From positions 550,458,826 to 550,522,825 of the forward strand of contig CM077115.1 of the NCBI GenBank assembly GCA_039619475.1: DNA of 64,000 bases. The letters are read 5' to 3'. Numbering within the stretch: position 1 is the stretch's first letter; every line of letters starts with the position of its first letter. Positions 41,039 to 51,777 of this stretch are shown one piece after another. A program made the translations under genes and the position numbers. Source of the DNA: Icerya purchasi (Eukaryota; Arthropoda; Insecta; Hemiptera; Monophlebidae). The notes beneath the pieces are model-generated. The model was not told the origin of the DNA and did not search any database. It worked only from the letters and a program-made list of their open reading frames with translations.

Positions 41039-41206
41039 GTTGTTGTGATTGGTCTTGTTGATTATCAATGAAAGAGGCTGGTCGGGCGACAATGGAGATA
41101 TCGGAGGCGTAAACGATTCGGTGGTATCTGCTCGCAGCTTTTGAGCTTCGAGCAACTTCTGCTGCTGCTGGTAAAGGCGATTTTTGATTAGAAATATCTT
41201 CGGCAT
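41038..41206 (-). CDS. ovo: ovo/shavenbaby first coding exon (partial gene)
   Basis: Ovo/Shavenbaby is a nuclear C2H2 zinc-finger transcription factor controlling germline development and epidermal (trichome) differentiation in insects. This exon encodes 56 codons plus one base. The start MPKIFLIKNRL followed by a Gln run, LLEAQ, a Ser/Pro-rich stretch and DQPLSL match the N-terminus I know from insect Ovo proteins; PLSL resembles a short CtBP-type corepressor motif (inference). The ATG has a good context (caaaATG). The frame continues past a consensus donor (cg|gtaagaa, GT at 41037-41036), so the seven residues read after it before a stop are intron. The exon ends in phase 1. The zinc-finger exons were not found in the 41 kb downstream on this strand, so they lie beyond the window or behind short exons I missed. 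Recognition rests on memory of the family, not on a search. Confidence 0.85.
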
Positions 41207-43660
41207 TTTGCTGTTACGTTAAGACCACTGCTTCGTTCGTTAATTCGGAGCAACGAGCTACTCTTCTACTGTTGCTTCTTCCCTATGAAAACGCTATCAG
41301 TGAAGCATCAATTGACATGTGCCGGCAACGTGAAAAGCTACTCCAATGTAAGCGCCAGAGCTTTTTCTACATCTAACCCATTCCTGTCCACTGGGTTCTC
41401 GATCAGAGATCCTTCTTCTGTCGTACGTCTTGCTGTTTTACCTGCTACAACTTTTCATGTACACACGCTTCCTCTGCACACAAGATCCCCGAGAAGTGTG
41501 TACTTTCCACGCACTGCCCGAATCACCTTAATCCGATATAGCGCGATTCTTTCCGGAGACTATACTCGGAAAAGAGAAAGAAGCCCTATACTTAAGCAAG
41601 CGGCGCCTGTTGCGTACACTAAAATCAGTTAAATTCGTCGGAAAAGGCAAAAACGCATGAAAAACGAAAAAAAACGAAAAAAACGAAAAAACGAAAACGA
41701 AAAAAGTAATCAATCAACAACGCGAAATTTTTGACATGTAAAATTTTATAAAGCGCACAAATAGCACACGACGATCACTAAAAATGTTGATGATGATTTA
41801 CGTACTCGTTACGTATCGTACGACAACGCATCGAACAGCTACAACACAGAGGCCAACACAGAACAATCAATAAAAGCGCACACCGCATCACCGGTGCTAA
41901 GGTGTAACACACACACAGAGCTTCTGTCATCGCTTCCCGAACACGCTGGAGGGGGGGGGGGGCATCGATGGAAGTGGTTTGGTCGTGGCCGGTTTCGATG
42001 ATCGCGGCGGGTGAAGGCAGGGCACGGTGTGGAAGGTTGCAACGTCGGGGCGGACGGGACACGCTTACACACGCACGCGGTTCTCCGTCCTCGTCGTCAT
42101 AGATGAACCGTTGTTCCGAAGACCTTCAACAAAATACAACAGGTTGCTGGCCGGCCGTGTCAGTCAGCAGATCCGCTCGAACCATCCTCTACAATACACA
42201 ACATCGTCGTTAAAGAATGGGGACGACTGTGGTGGGTATCGTGTGCGACAGAGTCAATGCATTCGCGGCGCGTGTGTGTGTGTGTGTATGTATTCGTCTA
42301 CCATTCTAATACGGGAGGCCCGCGAAGGTAGGTGCGTGTGCGAGAGTACCAGGCTACAACCAGGCTCGGCGGCACGGTAAAAATGCGATCGAAGGAACAG
42401 GGCGGTACAAGGAATATTACCACTGTCAAGATCAAGCATTTCGGGGTCGCGCATGCGTACTGTACCAATTGCCGAGGCATCGAACCTGTTTATTATCGGT
42501 CTCCTCTGGATATCCACGCACACACTGTGTTCTGCATCTTTCCATTTCTCGTCCTCGTCTTATTTCGCTGGCTGCTACGGCTGTGTACGCGCCGATCTAT
42601 GTGTGCGCGTGTATGTCTGGCTCTGTGCGTGGATAGGCAACGATCGGAGTTGGCGTTGTTTTTTACACAGGAAAAATAAAAATACCGTTTCATTTCCTTA
42701 CACACTCGGGCACATCGACAATCGGTCGTGCCTCTCGTAGTCCGCTCTGCCGATCCAGTGCAATGCAGGATCCAGGCTGCGGCCACTCCGCGTCCCGCAA
42801 CTACCCACGACGACGACACGGATTGATTGTGATCGCTCCGTTGTGCAGGTATACACACAAACAGCAGAATCTCTCTCGTAGAAGAAGAAGAAACAGTGCT
42901 TGACGACGACGACCACGACCACGATCAGGATGTGGATGAGGAAAGAATGATAGCGCGTTCGCGTTTCTGTGATAGTTCCAGAATGACTGTACAGAGAGCT
43001 GCAGCCCGGTCGACGTAAACGCAAACGTAAACACGACGGCGCGCAGTGACTTGGGGCCGTTCTCCGATTCCTTCGTCCGCCAGGACGACGAGCATTGCTT
43101 TAATATCGTAAAGTGTTGTCGTTGTTGTTGTCGTTGTTCTGCTGTCCGATATTATTTGTTGATCAGCATGATAATTTTTTTCCACGTTGTTGCCCGTTCC
43201 GCGGCTTGCGTACACCGTATTAGTATCGGTTTCTGTCGGACCGATTCTAGCCGTCTGTCATCCATCTACAAAAGAAAGTATCCGCCAAGACGCGAGCAAA
43301 CGTGAAATGGAGTTACTCTGATCGTGTGTGCACGAATAAGGGAGCGCCAACAAATTCGGCTCCGAACGGGAAAAAAAAGATAGAGCAGTACGCGCGGTTT
43401 TGCACAAAACGCGTACACGTCTTCTTCGTCAGTTCCGAATTCAGTTCGCCGATGACGTAGATTCACAGTTGATTGACTGACTCTGGCCGGTGATTTTTTT
43501 TTTTTTTTTTGCCTGCTCTCAGACTCAGTCGTCGCCCGATCTCTCATTTTTAAGTGTCGCCCATTCGGTAAGAATCATTCCGGCTTGCCGAAGAAACTGC
43601 CTCGAGAAGACGGAGTCTAGGAAAATTTTGAACCACCGCGAGTGGGGTTTGTTGCGACAC
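41207..43660 (-). promoter_or_regulatory. GC/CpG-rich leader and probable promoter region of ovo
   Basis: This 2.4-kb stretch directly upstream of the ovo ATG is clearly richer in G+C and in CpG than the rest of the window. It lacks the TA microsatellites seen elsewhere, apart from a (TG)n run near 42270-42288 and a G12 run at 41951-41962. Many overlapping short frames on both strands are what CpG-rich non-coding DNA gives, and none looks like a known protein. An arthropod-type initiator TCAGT reads on the minus strand at 43479-43475, with an A-rich tract upstream of it. I infer a long 5' untranslated leader plus core promoter; the transcription start is not proven and a 5' intron is possible. 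Confidence 0.5.
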
Positions 43661-46063
43661 CGGACGTCATAGTAATTTAAAAATGGTTTTTTCATTTCTA
43701 GTGCCATGGCGGTTTCTGGCAACGCTAATTTTTCATTTCGTATTTTTTTATTCAAAATCAAATTCTTTACAACTCCTGTTTTGTTTTTCACGTGAAGCCG
43801 CAACCTCCTCAAGAATCGTTATTCTTACGTCCTGATCATATTTCATCGACTGACGTATCTACACAAAAGGACGTTTATAGGAGAGTTCCCCCCACACCAC
43901 TACACACTATTTGCAATGAAATTCTTAGAAGTTTCCTTGCATAAAGATACCACACCGTTATAAAAAGAAAGTGTGCGGAACTCTTGACAACGGCCGTTAT
44001 TCCGGATCTTTTGGAATTTCGAGCCATATAACAGCGTGTCATTTTTCGTATGTATACGCGTTCGCCTGTAAAGGATAGGAGTTTATTTTCGGAGCCAGTT
44101 AGTGCATTTTCGATTATTCTATTTTTTTTTTAGCGGGAGCTATGGGGATACATATACATTTGTACACCAGTAGAGAATTTCCCTAATTCGCCTTATTTCG
44201 CGTATCGCAGGAACTTAATTTTTTTCATTTCTATTTATTTCCCATTTTATTTTTCGCTTCAAAATATACGGAGAAAACGTTAAAGATTTTAATCTTAACA
44301 TACCGTTCTAATATGGTTTTTTTTTAAAAAAAAAAAAGGTAAATTTTAAATACCGAGACAGCGCAGAATAACTATCAAACATTGTTGTGATCTCGTAGCT
44401 CGTAAACAGCGCAATATCGTGCAACAGGCGCTAAACGATTAATGGTTTTTCCAAATCACTCGGATATAAAATTTTGAAATGCATTTTATACGTTAAATGG
44501 TATTGAATGGGGGCTGCTATTAGTAAATATTTTTGTTTTTTTTTTCTTTTTTTTTTTCTAAAAAACTTACGCCGCGACAAATTCAGTTCGCAATCGTAGA
44601 TTTCCATAATTGGCTTATTTTTTAAACTACCCGAAATTATTAAAATGGTTGCAGCGAGAAAAATCCATCGAATGGGGATGTGCGCTAAAAAGTGTACCCC
44701 TAAAATATTCATGCGATAATAGTAATACTACCCACGTACAGGTGCGTAGTGGAAAGTTACGCAAATAATTGTGTGCCTCGAGTCAAGTAAAACCGCAAAT
44801 CTTCCTATTAGCCCACAAGCTTGCTTCCGGGAATGTCCGAGAAGCTACTAACTACTTAAAAGATTGTGTATGGCCAATGTGTTAACCCGAGAAAAATGAC
44901 TATCCCGCCGTATTAATTAGTATAGGTCGACTTCAAGGGTAAGCGCGCTACAGTTAAACAATTAAACAGTTAAACAATTAAACAGTTAAACAATTCCCGC
45001 GGCATCACAAATGTGGTTATTACCGGCTATTATCTCGAGAGAAAAACGGAGAATACTGTGTAAAAGATGCGTTTGAAGGTATAACACGAGAAGGCCTTAC
45101 ACCAGTATCTGATCGCAAAATCGTATCTAGGAAATAGGCTATCTTTAATTAAGGTTAAACGGCAAAACGAACTTTCAGGCTTTAAAAAGATCCGCATGCA
45201 ACGGTTCCGAAAGGTTTAGTTTTCAGGACCCGTATTAATATGTAGTGTATGTGACCGATAGCGGTAGTCTCGCAACATACGCTGTCAGGACAGCGATACT
45301 GTAACTTGCAATAAAAATTCAGCGGAAGAAATAAAGTGCAAAATCGTAAACAATTCAGGAGAATGACTCTGACAAAGTGGGGCAAGTGTTAAAGTAAATG
45401 CAAAAACAAATTTAGAGAGCTACTTTACATCACCTGTGTTCTATGGACAAAAACGTGCGAATGAAAATCGCAGCAGTACCAATAAACAACTCCGAGTGAA
45501 ATAGCTAGGAATTACCCCTGGACAGGAAATGAACAGGGAAAAGGCTAAGTGAACAAAAAAAAAGGAAGGGACTTGAAACATTAACACGCTGGCTATTATC
45601 AAGGCCGTTTGTTGAAAAGAAACACAACGAACTAGCGCCATACAATGTAGTCCTACAAAAACCATTTGAACGCATAGTATTATCGAGATATGGGGGGTAC
45701 CGCGAGTAACAGTTATTTCAAATTAAATACAGAGATTTCAGTACATTACGCAACATCCTGAACGCGGCTTGCTTTGTTCTTGCAATGAAGAAATACGTGA
45801 CACGCAAGCTTACGGTACCGTTAACGAAGAAATTCGTCATTGTAGTAAAACAGATTTGAAAAACGCCGGAATAATTTAATTCTAACTTTACGAGATGCTA
45901 TCCGCACACTACTTTCATTTGTTAAATTTAAATATTAGAAGAGGTAATTTATCATTCGTAAAGTAATTTAGCGATACAAATATATATCATCAAATTTAAA
46001 ACGTATAAACGATGTTATATAATAATTAGAAAAATGTTGATGAGCTGAAAATTAATAATACAA
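43661..46063. other. Non-coding upstream of ovo
   Basis: Composition returns to AT-rich; only the tandem repeat at 44950. Could contain distal regulatory DNA of ovo, but nothing in the sequence shows it. Confidence 0.4.
44950..44996. repeat. Tandem repeat, 8/16-bp unit
   Basis: cagttaaacaattaaa repeated nearly three times. Confidence 0.85.
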
Positions 46064-46210
46064 ATGGGATGTAGCTGGTTAGTTAATTGTGTTTCGCTTG
46101 ATTAGAACCTGGTTCGAATCACGTTACCACACTTTAACACTTTAAAAATTTCACTTGTGTTTTAATGTCCATAGATTGACACTCCCTCCTAAAAAAAAAA
46201 AAAAAAAACC
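46064..46210 (+). mobile_element. tRNA-derived SINE head
   Basis: gatgtagctggttagtt (A box, 46069-46085) and ggttcgaatc (B box, 46111-46120) sit at tRNA spacing. An A17-18 run at about 46193-46208 may be the tail. It is too degenerate for a functional tRNA: no clean acceptor stem or CCA-adjacent end. Confidence 0.55.
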
Positions 46211-47111
46211 CAACAAACTCTAAAAACACATTATTTTACTCACCCTCCCTATACAGTGATTATATTAGATAATTAAGGGGGAACTGGTAATGGCCAATTT
46301 CACCGAATTTCATTAATTTTTACCTCAGCTGTTTACAGATCCGATTATAGCTTAAAACAAAAATTAGAAGAAAAAAAAAACAAAGATTAAAACTGTTCAA
46401 TCTCTGTTCGGATGTTTTGTGGGGAAACTGATGTTTTTTTTGTTTTTTTTATTTATTTCATCGGGCTTAGCAGCGGCGGACGATTACTCATCAACAGCAA
46501 AAAAACACCTGAAACGAAAGGGAATCGCGAGCAGAATTATTCAAAGAAGAAGGAAGGACACTAATTTGGAGGCCGAAAAAATAGTTAGAGCTTGTAAAAC
46601 GGTAGTTAAAAAAATAGGCAGGGCGGGAAAGAATAGCTGAAGAAAAGGAAATCCTAACGACCAGCCATTTACATACTTCGCGATAGGCCGCTTCTGTACA
46701 AAACTCCGCGTACGATATAATCAACACAATGCAAAAGGAATCCCCCCCCCCCCCATCCGGCAATTGCAGAGCGAGGGGAAAGAACGAATGATCATTCGGC
46801 TTTCTGACGGAAGCTGTGGAACAGACGTACTTACAACATGTGTTAAGGAAATAGAGAAGCATATAGATAATGAAAGAAATATCGCCAAATAATAACACGG
46901 AATTCATACTCTAGTTCGGGAGAATCACCGGTTGGACGTCATTAGTATAAAAAGATACACACAATGCACCACTAAACAAAATCGGTGGTGGGAACAGAAA
47001 TAATGGGATAAGAAGAAACTTATGGAAATGATTAAATGTTAATACGGTGGCCTCATCGAGAACAGAAAATTTTGCAATAAATGAGACTGGTAGTAAAGCG
47101 AGAAGAAAAGA
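46211..47111. other. Non-coding, C13 tract
   Basis: C13 at 46742-46754. Two opposed frames (46419-46640 plus, 46491-46907 minus) overlap and have no known motif; the plus one opens with a hydrophobic stretch but lies beside low-complexity T runs. Confidence 0.4.
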
Positions 47112-47874
47112 TGTACATCACGGAGTGGGAACATTAAAGTATTTGTTTTACGCTATAAAGCTCGTCAAAATAGACAAGAAAGTCCTGCGGGGAAAAATCA
47201 TTTGGGCGAGCAATTAATTAGTTTTAGTTAATTTAATTAATTCGTTGTAATAAAAAAAATTTTATTGTTTTTTTTTTGTAATTCAATATGTTTTTTTCAA
47301 CACGATGGAGCATGCAAAAGGGGGTTGTAAGAAGGCATTTGGATAAAGTCTTCCCGGACAGGTGGATAGGGCGCCTCGGACCAATTGAATGGCTAGCAAG
47401 GTCTCCCGATGTAACTCTTCTGGATTTTTTCTTGTGCGGTTGTATTAAGGAAAAGATGTATCGTACAACACACGAGACGACTGTATACAGCGGATCGTCA
47501 CAGCGTTTGACAACATCCGACGAGAACACTTCTGCAACAGGTCTCGTAAACAACGTTACGAGAAGAGCTTAATTAGTGGTACAACAAAATGGTCAACATA
47601 TTGAGTACTTGCTCTAGACCACTAATCATTGTTGACTATACATTTTCGATTACATTTAATACGTATTTTATTTCTTTCCAATATTTCTTTTCTTTTTATT
47701 TTACAAAATATTGATTTATGAAAAAAAGAATATTTTCTCATTTAAATTAAATAATTAAATTAATTATAACTAATTAATTGTTCGCCCAAATAATTTTTCC
47801 CTCGGGAATTTTTTTGTTTATTTTGACGAGCTTTACAGTGTAAAACAGATTTCCTGAATTAGTTTCAGAACACC

Positions 47875-47880
<6 letters not shown>
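47112..47880 (+). mobile_element. Decayed Tc1/mariner-like DNA transposon with long inverted repeats
   Basis: Two long imperfect inverted repeats bracket a transposase remnant. The left arm lies at about 47145-47240 (from GTTTTACGCTATAAAGC, through GGGCGAGCAATTAATTAG). The right arm lies at about 47751-47846 and reads inverted GTTTTACACTGTAAAGC and GGGCGAACAATTAATTAG. The right outer end is clear (inverted TACAGGGTGTTCTGAAAC, ending at 47880 beside TA); the left outer end is eroded, so 47112 is approximate. About 500 bp separate the arms, far too little for a full transposase, so the copy was internally deleted before it decayed. Confidence 0.75.
47284..47572 (+). pseudogene. DDE transposase fragment (Tc1/mariner-like, C-terminal part)
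   Basis: The readable part is VVRRHLDKVFPDRWIGR, then GPIEWLARSPDVTLLDFF and a Gly-Cys/Lys segment. The pattern (R/G)W(I)GR-GPI-W-RSPD-T-LDFFLWG is the block carrying the third catalytic acidic residue in a large group of insect DDE transposases of the IS630/Tc1/mariner superfamily. Just upstream, in another frame, FQHDGA matches the FQQDGA block with the second catalytic Asp, followed by a frameshift. The N-terminal helix-turn-helix and first Asp are absent. After KEKMY homology fades. The element cannot be active. Confidence 0.75.

Positions 47881-47929
<49 letters not shown>
47877..47929. repeat. (TA)n microsatellite between two transposons
   Basis: About 26 TA units join the right end of the Tc1/mariner-like element to the 3' end of the Helitron. 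Confidence 0.95.
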
Positions 47930-47930
<1 letters not shown>

Positions 47931-47975
47931 TAGCGGACCCGACAGACGTTGTCCTGTACAGACGTCTTTAATTCG
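47930..47975 (-). repeat. Helitron 3' terminus with hairpin and CTAG
   Basis: The minus strand ends GACAACGTCTGTC (a small GACA/TGTC stem) then GGGTCCGCTAG, followed by T. Hairpin plus CTRR is the termination signal for rolling-circle transposition. Confidence 0.85.
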
Positions 47976-48177
47976 AAAATTTCATACTTTTTTTAATGAG
48001 TTGAAACAATCTGGACCGTTTTGATGAAAATTATTATTAAAAAGTTATTACTTTGTTAAATAAATAGCAGCATCGTAAATGAAAACTTTAACTCACTTTA
48101 ATGAAAGGTGAAAAAGCTTGCACTCAAAACATTTTATAACATATATATTTATTTTTTTTAATTTACAAAAACTTAAT

Positions 48178-49665
48178 TTATCGTAATGCCATTGGATGTA
48201 CAATATTTTTAGTTAATCCATGAGGAGTATAAACAAACAAATTCGATGGTTTTCCAACTCTGGAACACGCAACGTACAATTGGCCGTGAGAAAAACACGG
48301 ATTTTCTAAATCTAAGCCACAAAATGTCATCGTTTGACCTTGTGACTTATTTATAGTCATAGCATATGCCAAACGGATTGGAAATTGTAAACGTTTGAAT
48401 GGTATAGGTGAATCTGAAGGAATCATTGGGATCCGTGGTAAAAGTACAATTTCACCTTGGAATTTTCCATTTAAAATAGTTGCTTCAATAATGTTGCCCA
48501 TGATTTTTTTTATAACTAATCGCGTGCCATTACACAATCTCGGGGCATTTAAATTTCGAAGCAAAATTATAGGTGAGCCAATCTTCAGTCGCAAATTATG
48601 TGGTGGCATTCCAGGTAAATCTAAAGAATTCAAAAATTCTACTGGATAGTTGACCACTTCGTCAGGATCAACAACGGTGTCAATCGATTTAAATGTAATT
48701 TCATTACCAGGCAATGACTGTTGTATTTTAAAATTGATGGCGTCAACATCTAAATTTGTTGCAGCTAAAATAGCTCGCTCTCGTAGCCATTCATGATTAG
48801 TATAATTATGTCTCAAATCTGGAAAGATACTATTTATTAATTCATCTTTGGTAGCCACCATGTTGCAAAAGTTCTCTGGAAATTTAATAAATTGGGTATC
48901 TTCATACAGTCGAATTTTACCGTTGCCAATGTCTAACAATTGTTCAGAGAATCCTGACGCTGATGGATCATTTTGAAGTTGAACGCGCATATTGATAGTA
49001 AGGCATAATTTACTGACACTCCGCCATAGATAAGATTCCTTCAAACATGCGTTTACTTCGTCTGCATATGTCGCACATGGAATGACTGGCAATGTTTGCC
49101 TGAAATCACCAGACAGCAGCAGTAGAGCACCACCGAAAAGCCTAGTATTATCTTTGATATCCTTCAGGGACCTGTCGAGAGCTTCAAGCGAATGCTTGTG
49201 GGCCATTGTACATTCATCCCAAATAATAATTTTGCATTTTCTCAAAACTTCAGCCATGCCTGAATGCTTCTTTATGTTACACATTGCTTCGGGATTTGTA
49301 TGAACATTCAAAGGTAACTTAAGTGCTGAATGCGCAGTCCGTCCACCATCAAGTAACGTCGCTGCAATGCCTGATGAAGCAATGGCCAATGCAATATGAT
49401 TTTGTGATCGAATGCGCGCAAGTATCAGTGAGATGAGAAATGTTTTACCAGTGCCACCTGGTGCGTCCAAAAAAAAGAATCCACCTTGTTGTGCTGCAAT
49501 TGATACGTTAATTTGATCATATACATTTCGTTGCTCAGCTGTAAGCAATTGTTCATTATTAGCAACAAAAGTAGCCAACGAAGTCTTATCAAACTGGTGT
49601 TCACGTTGAACATCACTGTTGATGATATCTACTTGCATAGTAATGGCGAATATGGAACCACCCAC
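48178..49665 (-). pseudogene. Helitron PIF1-like helicase domain, separated from Rep by a deletion
   Basis: A 495-aa open frame with a complete SF1B PIF1-family helicase. It has Walker A GGTGKT (residues 70-75), Walker B WDE (149-151), GDFRQTLPVI (from 186), TINKSQGQT (437-445) and YVACSR (464-469), ending in the usual Helitron C-terminus. True homology begins near residue 10 (MQVDIINSD); the first nine residues are the Rep segment read in another frame. It overlaps the Rep stop and is shifted relative to it, so the deletion joint lies near 49635-49645. Its job in an intact element is to unwind DNA during rolling-circle transposition. The helicase is intact in sequence, but has no native start of its own here, hence the pseudogene label. 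Confidence 0.88.
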
Positions 49666-50569
49666 CGATTATCAATATCTACTTTTACACCGTTTGACAG
49701 TCGCAATTCATACGATTGACCGCCATTGTCTACGTCTCTGCGCCGGTAAGATGGATAACCGTCAATATTGGTGATAGTATCAGTTTGACATGGTTTTGGA
49801 AAACGTTTCGTACATTTTCCATCATCCATGCATGGTGACATCATGTTTAGAGTACCACATGGACCATGAATCATATTAGTAGTAACAATGTCGAACAATT
49901 CTTGATCAACATTCGGATCTGGAATTTCCGCTGAAATAATTTTGTCAATTTCTTCTGGGCGTACTTTATCCACCAACCAAATCGAAATATGCACATGAGG
50001 TAAACCTCGTTTTTGCCACTCAACAGAGTAAAGCCAACAACGTGTTTCACCAAATACCGAGTGATGTGTGATCAAATTCATCAAAGATTTTAATTTTTGT
50101 TTAAAGACACGTGCAGTGATATCGTGGCGATGCATCGATGTTTGACCTGACAACAGCAAGTTTTTGATTTCATCCCAATTTGGATTACATGTAAATGTGA
50201 TAAAAAGATCTGGTCGACCGTATGCACGTACGTAAGTCATAGCGTCTTGAATATATTCTTGCATATGACGCGGACTACCAATATATGACGATGGGAGAAT
50301 ATATGCGGTACCGATGTTGTTAATGTCGTTTGTTGCATCTACATTACCGATTACTGCATCACGCAAATGAATATACTCTTCAGCTCGAAGTTTTGCTTGA
50401 TTGAATTTTATATACCTTAATCTTTCACTTTCAATTTTTACATACATATCGACGATGTACTGATGAAATAGCTGTCTACAGCGGAGAATATTATTATCTT
50501 CATTAGCACGAATCATCAACCGATATGCGTAGAAATTCATGGCACTAACTTTCTTGGTCAGTTCTTCAC
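49629..50569 (-). CDS. Helitron Rep-helicase, exon 2 (HUH Rep domain, truncated)
   Basis: Continues the Helitron protein (joined residues 377-689). It opens EELTKKVSAMNFYAYRLMIR, then the Rep endonuclease motifs: FTCNP (about residue 502) and the HUH metal-binding motif LPHVHISIWL with the two His at about 568 and 570. A Cys-rich stretch follows (GPCGTLN, DGKCTKRFPK), then DNRWVVPYSPLL. In intact Helitrons this last motif is followed at once by the region carrying the two catalytic tyrosines (KYxxKY type). Here the frame reaches CK and a stop instead. The tyrosine motif is missing and the next homologous sequence, in another frame, lies just before the helicase domain. The protein should bind metal but cannot perform strand transfer. 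Confidence 0.85.
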
Positions 50570-50648
50570 CTGTAAATAAAAATAATTATGAGATAAACAA
50601 AAATTATTGATTCAAAAAAAAAATTGTAAGATAATCTATAAGTTGTAC
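50570..50648 (-). other. 79-bp spliceosomal intron in the Helitron gene
   Basis: On the minus strand the segment runs from ctacag|gtacaac to tttatttacag|gtgaag, with a pyrimidine-rich tract before the AG. Removing it restores the family consensus between the two reading frames without any frameshift (phase 1 to phase 1). It is AT-rich, as small insect introns are. Confidence 0.85.
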
Positions 50649-51777
50649 CTGTAGTTGGATTCCGTTGTTTAATATTTAAATGATATCCGTCTTCTCCTTC
50701 CCAAAATATTAACGGATACTGCAAAGCATCGTAAGAACGATGATTGTCTTGAATTATTTGCATCGTATTATCTCTGCGTTGTATGCGAATGTCTCTACGT
50801 TCACATGGGTCACCAGCCATAACAACTGCAACTTCATTAATGGTTGGAACATTATATGTGCCTGCGTGCTCTCCATAGGGTACTTTGTCTGCTTTAATAA
50901 CAATGACGTAGTTGTCGTTTTGCAGTCTGTTAGAAAGAGTCTTGAACAATTGTACTAATTGGTTATGGTTTTGCAAAAACCTTTCCAAAATGTCCACAAT
51001 TTCTCGTTCCTCCATCTGTTCTATATGGTTGTAAACACAGCGTGTATGTGATTGTTGCTCTTCATTGCCCATAAAATAAATTTGTAAAAATTTTGGATCG
51101 GCATCAGGCATTGGAAGTAACGAACCAATTTGGTGATATACTTGGCCTTGAATCTTGAATGTGGATTCAAAATTACGGCCATCTTCATTATGAATAATTT
51201 TTGATGCTGCAAATGATGTCATTTGGAAGCATGAATTGAATTTACGAATTTTCCGTAAAAATAATTTCGATTGAGATGTGATTCCAGCTAAAAGTGTTTT
51301 TAAAGGTACTGGTGGTGGATTTAGCGGTGGCAGTGAAATTTTTCCAGATGCGCAACATAAACCAGCTGATTCACCTTTGTACTTAAAAGCATGAAAATGT
51401 TGACACTCTTTGTCCATACTACCAATCGTGATCAATGCATGTGATGAATAATCTATTTCAGGATCATATTCAAACGCGAGACGATTAAGTGATGCTCGTG
51501 CCAATGCTCGATTATCTTGTACTCGCCGTTGGTTACGTTCTCTATGTGCGTTGGTCGCTCGTTGACGTGCCTCTCGTTGTCTTAATGTATTAGCACGAAG
51601 ACGTTGAGCACGTTGCTCTGAATTTTCATTTGCACGTGTGCATGCAGCTCGATCTTTTAAATTTACATTATCCATAGAATGTTCTTCTACTGTTCTATTC
51701 AATCGATGATCATGGACCAATTGCGCGTGCTGAGTACGTCGACCAATATTCCTTGCTCTTCCACGAAGGCGTGGCAT
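50649..51777 (-). CDS. Helitron Rep-helicase, exon 1 (N-terminal Helitron-like domain)
   Basis: Encodes residues 1-376 of the Helitron replicase. I place the start at MPRLRGRARNIGR (51777) because this Arg-rich opening is typical of the family; an upstream in-frame Met at 51813 adds only a hydrophobic, non-homologous stretch. After a basic, low-complexity N-terminus come a Cys/His motif ending GLCCASGK, and the conserved Helitron-like N-terminal domain with PMPDADPKF, a Tyr-rich YNVPTINEVA segment and ALQYPLIFW. The frame runs on past GYHLNIKQRNPTTG into intron and stops at 50566. The exon ends in phase 1 at a GT donor and joins exon 2 to give NPTTGEELTKKVSAMNF, which fits intact family members. 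A possible acceptor (ttttatag) lies just upstream of the ATG, hinting at a 5' UTR intron. Confidence 0.88.

Noticed and set aside
41285..41632. 115-codon plus-strand frame antisense to the ovo leader
   Set aside because: CpG-rich chance frame; no recognisable motif and antisense to a convincing host gene.
42027..43034. Several overlapping 77-121-codon frames on both strands
   Set aside because: Mutually overlapping, low-complexity in places (Val/Cys from TG repeats), typical of GC-rich untranslated DNA.
46064..46130. Functional tRNA gene
   Set aside because: A and B boxes are present, but acceptor stem pairing and a T-run terminator are not convincing; better read as a SINE head.
46419..46640. 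Small secreted-protein-like frame with a hydrophobic start
   Set aside because: The hydrophobic part is translated from T runs and the rest is Lys/Arg-rich without cysteines; no supporting context.
48395..49303. Plus-strand frames opposite the Helitron helicase
   Set aside because: Shadows of the strongly supported minus-strand helicase.
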